Below, piece after piece: positions 57,028 to 64,000 of a stretch of 64,000 bases of DNA (within the stretch, counting starts at the first letter, position 1; every line of letters starts with the position of its first letter). Where the stretch lies: positions 70,762 to 134,761 of the forward strand of contig NZ_KB903837.1 of assembly GCF_000379825.1 (NCBI RefSeq), read 5' to 3'. This stretch comes from Longispora albida DSM 44784 (GTDB lineage Bacteria > Actinomycetota > Actinomycetes > Mycobacteriales > Micromonosporaceae). The notes under the pieces are model-generated. The model made no database searches. It was not told the origin of the DNA and saw only the letters and a program-made list of their open reading frames with translations. The translations under genes and the position numbers were made by a program.

Positions 57028-58146
57028 TCAGAGGACGACGCCGGACGTGATCAGGGTGTCGACTTCGGAGATGCCCCAGGATTCGAGGGCTGTGCGGGAG
57101 TGTTCGCCGGGCTGGGGCGGGCGGGTCGTGAGGGTTGCCGGGGTGCGGGAGAAGCGGGGGGCCGGGGCTGGCTGGAGTACGCCGTCGCGGGTGACGAAGG
57201 TGCCGCGGGCGGCCAGGTGGGGGTGGCTGGGGGCTTCGAGGAGCGAGAGGACCGGGGCGACGCAGGCGTCGGAGCCGTCGAAGGTGGCGGCCCACTCGTC
57301 GCGGGTACGTTCCTTGAACCGGGTGGCGATGGCTGTGCGGAGGTCGTCCCAGGAGGAACGGTCGATGTCGGCTGGCAGGCCCAGGCGGTCGAGGAACGCG
57401 GCGTAGAACTGGGGTTCCAGGGCGCCGACGGACACGTGCCCGCCGTCGGAGCACTCGTACACGTCGTAGAACGGGGCGCCGGTGTCGAGCAGGTTGACGC
57501 CGCGTTCGTCGCGCCAGTGGCCGCCGTGCAGCATGCCGTAGAGCATCGTGGAGAGTACGGCGGCTCCGTCGACGATGGCCGCGTCGACGACCTGGCCGAG
57601 GCCGGAGGTGCGGGCCTCGAAGACGGCGGCCAGTACGCCGAGGGCGAGGAAGAGGCCCCCGCCGCCGAAGTCGCCGAGCAGGTTCACGGGGACCTGCGGC
57701 GGGCCGCCTGCCCGGCCGATCGGGTGCAGGGTTCCGGCGAGGCTCAGGTACGTGAGGTCGTGGCCCGCTGTCTGTGCGAGGGGCCCGTCCTGGCCCCAGC
57801 CGGTCATCCGGCCGTAGACGAGCCTCGGGTTGACGGCGGCGCACGCTTCCGGGCCGAAGCCGAGGCGTTCGGCGACGCCGGGCCGGAAGCCCTCGATGAG
57901 CGCGTCGGCCCGGCTGGCCAGGTCGAGGACGAGTGCTGCGGCGTCCGGGTGCTTGAGGTCGACGGCTACGGACGGCCTGCCCCGGTTGAGCAGGTCGTGT
58001 TCTGCCGCGCCGAGCCGGAGGGTGCCGCCTGGCCGGTCGATCCGGATGATGTCCGCGCCGAGGTCGGCCAGCAGCATCGCGGCGAACGGGGCGGGGCCGA
58101 TACCCGCGATTTCGACAATCTTCAATCCGGCCAAGGGTCCGGGCAT
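57028..58146 (-). CDS. mcr: alpha-methylacyl-CoA racemase (CoA-transferase family III)
   Basis: A 372-aa enzyme that interconverts (2R)- and (2S)-2-methylacyl-CoA so that branched chains can enter beta-oxidation. The family start is LAGLKIVEIAGIGPAPFAAMLLADLGADIIRID. The catalytic pair of racemases is visible: His in QTAGHDLTYLSLAG near 124 and Asp in NLLGDFGGGGLFLALG near 155, with Glu in VGALEPQFYAAF near 240. Ribosome binding site GGGAGG 5 nt before the ATG. It is divergent from the fadD-fadE-fadA-fadB operon, which fits shared use in branched fatty acid breakdown. Confidence 0.88.
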   Translation of the reverse strand: MPGPLAGLKIVEIAGIGPAPFAAMLLADLGADIIRIDRPGGTLRLGAAEHDLLNRGRPSVAVDLKHPDAAALVLDLASRADALIEGFRPGVAERLGFGPEACAAVNPRLVYGRMTGWGQDGPLAQTAGHDLTYLSLAGTLHPIGRAGGPPQVPVNLLGDFGGGGLFLALGVLAAVFEARTSGLGQVVDAAIVDGAAVLSTMLYGMLHGGHWRDERGVNLLDTGAPFYDVYECSDGGHVSVGALEPQFYAAFLDRLGLPADIDRSSWDDLRTAIATRFKERTRDEWAATFDGSDACVAPVLSLLEAPSHPHLAARGTFVTRDGVLQPAPAPRFSRTPATLTTRPPQPGEHSRTALESWGISEVDTLITSGVVL

Positions 58147-58186
58147 GTCTTCCTCCCACTCAGGCGGCTGTGCTACAAGTTACATG

Positions 58187-58198
58187 CAGTCCAGACTG
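58187..58198. promoter_or_regulatory. palindrome CAGTC-CA-GACTG in the mcr/fadD divergent region
   Basis: Perfect 5-bp arms in an AT-richer stretch between the divergent mcr and fadD genes (99 nt between start codons). A possible operator for a fatty-acid regulator such as a TetR-family protein. Confidence 0.4.
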
Positions 58199-58245
58199 TT
58201 TGTGAATGAGGAGCGCCGGTAACGAGTCCCGGGAACGGAGCGCGG

Positions 58246-59790
58246 ATGGATCAGGAGCAGGCGTACCGTGCGGCGCTGGCCGCACCGACCCTGAACGCTG
58301 CACTGCGGATCACGGCCGGGGCCAGGCGGGACGAGATCGCGGTACGGACGGCCGACGGCGCCGTTGCGTACACGTACGGGGAGCTGCTGGCCAGGGCTGA
58401 GCGGGTCGCGGCCGGCCTGGCGGGGCTCGGCGTGTCGGCAGGGGACACCGTCGCGGTGATGCTGGTGAACCGGCCGGAGTTCCACGTCGTCGACATCGCG
58501 GCGATGCTGCTGGGGGCCGTGCCGTTCTCCGTGTACAACTCCAGCTCCGCCGAGCAGGTGGCGCAGCTCTTCGCTGACGCGGGTAACCGGATCGTCGTCA
58601 CCGAGCCGCAGTTCCTGGAGAAGGTGAAGTCTGCGGAGACGATCGTCCTGGTGGACGAGCTGCCGGAAGCCGATGGTTTCGCTGAGGCCGATGTGCAGCC
58701 TGATGACCTGCTGACTCTTATCTACACGTCAGGGACTACAGGGCAGCCGAAGGGCGTCGAGATCAGCCACCGCACGATCCTGGCCCAGATCCGGGGCGCC
58801 GAGGCCGCGCTGGGCCTGACGCCGGGCGGGCGGACCATCTCGTACCTGCCGATGGCGCACCTCGCCGACCGCTGGATCTCCCACTACACCGCGATCTGCG
58901 TCAACGGTGGCACCGTGACCTGCTGCCCGGCCGTCGACCAGCTGGTCGGCATCGTGCCGGAGGTCCGGCCGACGGTGCTGTTCACCGTGCCGAGGCTGTG
59001 GCAGAAGCTCAAGGCGACGCTGGACGGCATGGGCGTCACCCCGGAACTCGGGCCGGTGGTCCGCGAGCGGCTCGGGCTGGACGAGTGCCGGTGGCTGATC
59101 CTCGGATCCGCCCCCACGCCGCGAGAGGTACTGGAGTTCTTCGCCGGGCTCGGGATCGAGATCCTTGAGGGCTGGGGCATGACGGAGACCTCGGGCGGCG
59201 CGTGCGTGAACCGGCCGGGCGCGGTACGGATCGGGACGGTGGGGGTGCCCTACGACGGTGTCGAGGTCCGGCTCGCTGAGGACGGTGAGCTGCTGTGCCG
59301 GGGGGAGATCTGCGTGAGCGGGTACCGGGGCGGAGGTGGCGGGCTGTACACGGACGACGGCTGGCTGCGGACGGGGGACCTGGCGGCGATCGACGCGGAC
59401 GGGTACGTGACGATCACGGGACGGAAGAAGGACCTCATCATCAGCTCGGCGGGGAAGAACATGTCCCCGGCGCTGATCGAGGGGCAGCTCAGGGCCGCGA
59501 GCCCGCTGATCGGGCACGCGGTGTGCGTGGGGGACGGGCGGCCGTACAACGTGGCTCTGATCGTTCTTGATCCGGATCTGGCCGAGGCGGCCGGGGACGT
59601 GGAGGCGGCCGTCGCGGAGGCGGTCGGCCTGGCGAACGAGCGCCTGTCGAAACCGGAGCAGATCCGGCGCTGGACGATTCTGCCCGGGACGTGGGAGCCG
59701 TCCAGCGCGGAACTGACGCCGACGCTGAAACTGCGGCGGGCGGCCATTCTCGGCAGGTACAGGAAAGAAATTGAGGGTTTGTATGTCTGA
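58246..59790 (+). CDS. fadD: long-chain acyl-CoA synthetase (AMP-binding)
   Basis: A 514-aa enzyme that activates fatty acids with ATP and CoA. Seen: P-loop TLIYTSGTTGQPKGVEISHRT near 163-183, SYLPMAHLADRW, VLFTVPRLWQKLKATL near 245, EGWGMTETSGG near 305-315, WLRTGDLAAIDADGYVTITGRKKDLIISSAGKNMSPALIE near 375-413 and the closing Lys in ELTPTLKLRRAAI near 490. First gene of the operon; its end overlaps the next start by 8 nt. Ribosome binding site CGGAG, 5 nt upstream. Chain-length preference unknown. Confidence 0.92.
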   Translation: MDQEQAYRAALAAPTLNAALRITAGARRDEIAVRTADGAVAYTYGELLARAERVAAGLAGLGVSAGDTVAVMLVNRPEFHVVDIAAMLLGAVPFSVYNSSSAEQVAQLFADAGNRIVVTEPQFLEKVKSAETIVLVDELPEADGFAEADVQPDDLLTLIYTSGTTGQPKGVEISHRTILAQIRGAEAALGLTPGGRTISYLPMAHLADRWISHYTAICVNGGTVTCCPAVDQLVGIVPEVRPTVLFTVPRLWQKLKATLDGMGVTPELGPVVRERLGLDECRWLILGSAPTPREVLEFFAGLGIEILEGWGMTETSGGACVNRPGAVRIGTVGVPYDGVEVRLAEDGELLCRGEICVSGYRGGGGGLYTDDGWLRTGDLAAIDADGYVTITGRKKDLIISSAGKNMSPALIEGQLRAASPLIGHAVCVGDGRPYNVALIVLDPDLAEAAGDVEAAVAEAVGLANERLSKPEQIRRWTILPGTWEPSSAELTPTLKLRRAAILGRYRKEIEGLYV

Positions 59791-60870
59791 CCTCGCCGCA
59801 TTGCGCGATCTGGCCCGGACTTTCCTCGCGAGAGAATCGGCGCCGCATCAGCAGAGATTCCGCGAACAGGGCCATGTCGACCGCGATTTCTGGCGGAAAG
59901 CCGGCGCGGCGGGGCTGCTGTGCCTGAGCATTCCCGAGGAGTACGGGGGAGGCGGCGGGACTTTCGCCCACGAGGCTGTCCTGCTGGAGGAACAGGCGCG
60001 TGGAATGGACAGCAGCTGGGGCCAGGCCGTCCACAGTGGAATAGTCGCGCACTATCTGCATTCCTATGGCACGGAAGAGCAGCGGCGGCGCTGGCTGCCC
60101 GGGATGGCCAGCGGTGACCTGGTCGGCGCCATCGCGATGACCGAGCCGGGCACCGGGTCGGATCTGCAGTCGGTGACGACGCGGGCCGAGCCCGACGGCG
60201 AAGAATATGTGCTGACCGGATCGAAAACGTTCATCACGAATGGTTATCTGTGCGACCTGGTGATCGTCGTCGCCCAGGCTCCGGGCGGGATCACGCTGTT
60301 CGTGGTGGAGGACGGGTTCACGAAAGGCCGGCCGCTCAAGAAGATCGGCATGAACGGCCAGGACACGTGTGAGCTGTTCTTCGACGGGGTCCGGGTGCCG
60401 GCCGCCAACCGGCTCGGCGAGGAGGGTGAGGGCTTCGCGCAGCTCATGACGCAGCTGCCGCAGGAACGGCTCATCATCGCCGTGGTGGCCGTCGCGACGA
60501 TCGAGGCCGTCGTCGCGCACACGCTGGAATACGTGAAGGAGCGGGAGGCCTTCGGGCGGCCCATTTTCGGATTCCAGAACACGAAGTTCACGATGGCCGA
60601 GTGCGCGACGGCCGCGCGGATCGCGCGCGTGTTCGTCGACGACTGCGTCGCGAAGCATCTCGACGGCGGGCTCGACGTGCCGACGGCGGCGATGGCGAAG
60701 TACTGGACCACCGAGCAGCAGTGCAAGATCGTCGACGAGTGCCTGCAACTCTTCGGGGGCTACGGTTACATGGCCGAGTACCCGATCTCGCAGGCGTACG
60801 TCGACTCCCGGGTACAGAAGATCTACGGCGGGACGAACGAGATCATGAAAGAGCTCATTGCGAGGTTCCT

Positions 60871-60874
<4 letters not shown>
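59783..60874 (+). CDS. fadE: acyl-CoA dehydrogenase
   Basis: A 363-aa FAD enzyme that introduces the first double bond of beta-oxidation. Domains in order: N-terminal helices with [30 protein letters not shown] near 45-75, middle beta domain [49 protein letters not shown] near 114-160, C-terminal helices ending [19 protein letters not shown]. The Glu that medium-chain enzymes use in YEGT is Gly here (YGGT), as in long-chain and isovaleryl types where the base comes from another helix. ATG overlaps the fadD stop by 8 nt; its own stop overlaps fadA by 4 nt. Confidence 0.92.
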
Positions 60875-62085
<1,211 letters not shown>

Positions 62086-62091
62086 TCACCG

Positions 62092-64000
62092 ATGACGACT
62101 GATTTCCTGTACGACCTGACCGACGGCATCGCGACCCTGACGCTGACGGCTGACTCCGGCGTGCCGACGCTCGACGCCGGGTTCCGCGCCGGGTTGAAGT
62201 CCAGTGTGGACCGGCTGTACGCCGACCGCGACGCCATCTCCGGCGTGATCGTGACCTCGGCGGCGAAGGTGTTCCTGGCCGGTGCCGACCTGACCGAGTT
62301 CGCAGCTTCCCCGCCGGCGGCCGAGCTGTTCGGCATGGTCAGCGGGATCAAGGCCGACATGCGGCGGCTGGAGACCTTCGACCGGCCCGTCGTCGCCGCG
62401 CTGAACGGCACGGCGCTCGGCGGCGGCCTCGAACTCGCGCTCGCCTGCCACCACCGGATCGGCGTGGACCGCGCCGGCGTCGAGTACGGGCTGCCCGAGG
62501 TCATGCTCGGCCTGCTGCCGGGTGGGGGCGGTGTCACGCGCGTCGTGCGGATGCTGGGCATCCAGGAGGCGCTCATGCAGGTACTCCTGCGCGGGCAGCG
62601 GCACTCGCCTGCCCGGGCCGTGGACGCCGGCATCGTGGACGAGCTGGCCGCCCCGGAGGACCTGCTGGACGCGGCGCGGGCGTGGATCGCGGCCAACCCC
62701 GGTGCCGCGCAGCCGTGGGACCGGCCCGGGTACAAGATCCCGGGTGGCACGCCGTCCAACCCGAAGCTGGCGATGACCCTGCCCGCCTTCCCGGCGACGC
62801 TCAGCAAGGAGCTCAAGGGCGCCCACTACCCGGCCCCGCGCGCGATCATGGCGGCGGCGGTCGAGGGCTCGCAGGTCGACTTCGAGACGGCGCAGCGCAT
62901 CGAGACCCGGTACTTCGTCAGCCTGGCCACCGGCCAGATCGCGAAGAACATGACCGGAGCCTTCTTCTTCGACCTGCAGGCCATCAGCAGCGGCGCGTCC
63001 CGGCCGGAGGCTCCCAGGTGGAAGGCCAGCAAGGTCGCCGTCCTCGGGGCCGGGATGATGGGTGCCGGCATCGCCTACGCCTGCGCGAAGGCCGGCCTGC
63101 CGGTGATCCTGAAGGACGTCTCGCTGGAGGCCGCCACGCGCGGGCTCGACGCCGTGAAGAAGATGGCCCGGCGCAAGCCGGAGATCGCCGAGCTGGTCAC
63201 GCCGACCGGCGAACTGGCGGATCTCGCGGGCTGTGACCTGGTGATCGAGGCCGTCTTCGAGGACACGGCCCTCAAGCAGAAGCTCTTCGCCGAGCTGGAG
63301 CCGATCGTCGCCCCGGACGCACTCCTCGCGTCCAACACGTCCTCGCTGCCGATCACCACGCTCGCGACGGCCGTCCAGCGGCAGCAGGACTTCGTCGGCC
63401 TGCACTTCTTCTCCCCGGTGGACAAGATGATGCCTGTCGAGATCATCCGCGCCGCGAAGACGAGCGACGCCGCTCTGGCCAGGGCATACGACGTCGTACT
63501 CCAGATCAGGAAGACGCCGATCGTCGTCAACGACCGGCGCGGGTTCTTCACGAGCCGGGTGTTCGGCGCGTTCGTTCTGGAGGGCATGGCGCTGCTCGGC
63601 GAGGGCGTGCCGGCCGCGACGATCGAGCAGGCGGCGCTCCAGGCCGGGTACCCGGTCGGGCCGCTGGCCGTCACGGACGAGGTCACGCTGACCCTGCCGT
63701 ACAAGCTGCGCCAGGAGACGCTGGCCGCTGCGGAGGCAGAGGGCTTCGACCATCCGCACCACCCGGGCGAGCAGGTGCTGACCCGGATGGTGGAGGAGTT
63801 CGGGCGCAAGGGGCGCGCGGCCGGCGGCGGGTTCTACGACTATCCGGAGGACGAGCAGAAGACCCTGTGGCCAGGGCTGTCGGCCTTCACCGGGCCGGGA
63901 TGCGCCTTCGGCGAGATCCAGGAGCGTTTCCTGTACGCCCAGGTGGCCGAGACCCTGCGATGCGTCGCCGAGGGTGTCGTCGAGCCGGGGCCCGACGTGA
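62092..64000 (+). CDS. fadB: multifunctional FadB/FadJ: enoyl-CoA hydratase / 3-hydroxyacyl-CoA dehydrogenase (partial, runs off the window)
   Basis: About 636 codons are visible. The N-terminal crotonase domain has FLAGADLTEFA near 62 and ALNGTALGGGLELALACHHRIG near 103-124, then YGLPEVMLGLLPGGGG near 134-149, which includes both catalytic Glu residues. The NAD-binding domain starts AVLGAGMMGAGIAYACAKAG near 316-335 and continues with GCDLVIEAVFED, SNTSSLPIT and GLHFFSPVDKMMPVEII; a C-terminal 3HCDH domain follows. Between the Rossmann loop and DLAGCDL the protein is shorter than usual (VKKMARRKPEIAELV replaces a longer helix pair). Fourth gene of the operon. It would hydrate and then oxidise the enoyl-CoA. 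Confidence 0.92.
   Translation, partial: MTTDFLYDLTDGIATLTLTADSGVPTLDAGFRAGLKSSVDRLYADRDAISGVIVTSAAKVFLAGADLTEFAASPPAAELFGMVSGIKADMRRLETFDRPVVAALNGTALGGGLELALACHHRIGVDRAGVEYGLPEVMLGLLPGGGGVTRVVRMLGIQEALMQVLLRGQRHSPARAVDAGIVDELAAPEDLLDAARAWIAANPGAAQPWDRPGYKIPGGTPSNPKLAMTLPAFPATLSKELKGAHYPAPRAIMAAAVEGSQVDFETAQRIETRYFVSLATGQIAKNMTGAFFFDLQAISSGASRPEAPRWKASKVAVLGAGMMGAGIAYACAKAGLPVILKDVSLEAATRGLDAVKKMARRKPEIAELVTPTGELADLAGCDLVIEAVFEDTALKQKLFAELEPIVAPDALLASNTSSLPITTLATAVQRQQDFVGLHFFSPVDKMMPVEIIRAAKTSDAALARAYDVVLQIRKTPIVVNDRRGFFTSRVFGAFVLEGMALLGEGVPAATIEQAALQAGYPVGPLAVTDEVTLTLPYKLRQETLAAAEAEGFDHPHHPGEQVLTRMVEEFGRKGRAAGGGFYDYPEDEQKTLWPGLSAFTGPGCAFGEIQERFLYAQVAETLRCVAEGVVEPGPDV

Overview
The window looks like chromosomal DNA of a high-GC actinomycete, most plausibly Micromonosporaceae or a relative. 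The pointers are about 70% GC with strong third-position GC bias, a SARP-type regulator, an ergothioneine-type EgtA ligase, an M4 protease with beta-sandwich repeats, an ArsR regulator with an N-terminal extension, and many start codons that sit 6-8 nt behind a TANNNT box with no Shine-Dalgarno sequence, as expected for leaderless actinobacterial mRNAs. The genus is inference. I see no rRNA, CRISPR array, complete insertion sequence or canonical complete tRNA.

Layout. 1-5.9 kb: partial GNAT acetyltransferase (with a possible 16-codon leader ORF), ATP-grasp protein, small secreted helical protein, FAD oxidoreductase, an unrecognised 243-aa protein, a tRNA-like degenerate stretch (about 4.2-4.5 kb), alpha/beta hydrolase and a membrane protein. 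5.9-11.8 kb: aldo/keto reductase, small membrane protein, GNAT, TAP-like secreted peptidase, a small gene with a palindromic operator, a tandem-GGDEF diguanylate cyclase and its coupled membrane protein. 11.8-20.6 kb: sbcD-sbcC-nurA operon (bacterial Mre11-Rad50 plus NurA-like nuclease), with a MazG-like pyrophosphohydrolase, a secreted DD-carboxypeptidase, a polytopic membrane protein and a HerA-like ATPase just upstream. Together this is the archaeal-type end-resection gene set. 20.6-30.7 kb: APH-like kinase, first copy of a 170-bp palindromic repeat, a very large secreted beta-propeller protein, a membrane-anchored protein, and a 1249-aa secreted protein that fuses an M4 thermolysin-type protease to an M28 aminopeptidase.

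30.7-43.6 kb: three GNAT proteins, a RibD-like reductase, a TrkA-N potassium channel divergent from a small lipoprotein (overlapping -10 boxes), a solute-binding lipoprotein without permeases, an ArsR regulator, a SARP/NB-ARC/TPR regulator divergent from a ClpN-HTH protein with two palindromic operators, a Uma2 nuclease-like protein and an anchored exported protein. 43.6-47.7 kb: Lrp regulator divergent from bkdA-bkdB-bkdC (branched-chain 2-oxoacid dehydrogenase E1 alpha, E1 beta, E2). 47.7-54.3 kb: SMP-30-like protein, IclR regulator, second copy of the 170-bp repeat behind an LPXTG-anchored surface protein, an anchored Pro/Thr-rich protein, and an OmpR response regulator and a histidine kinase facing each other across a large stem structure. 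54.6-64 kb: egtA, TetR, a coiled-coil protein with 21-bp tandem duplications, alpha-methylacyl-CoA racemase, and a divergent, translationally coupled beta-oxidation operon fadD-fadE-fadA-fadB that runs off the right end.

How it fits together. The strongest functional units are the DNA-end processing group (sbcD, sbcC, nurA, herA), branched-chain amino-acid catabolism (bkd), and branched/fatty acyl-CoA oxidation (mcr with fadD-fadE-fadA-fadB). Extracellular proteolysis is the other theme (TAP peptidase, M15, M4-M28). Three genes carry rare TTA codons: the GGDEF gene, its partner and the M4-M28 protease. That would make them candidates for developmental control by a bldA-like tRNA.
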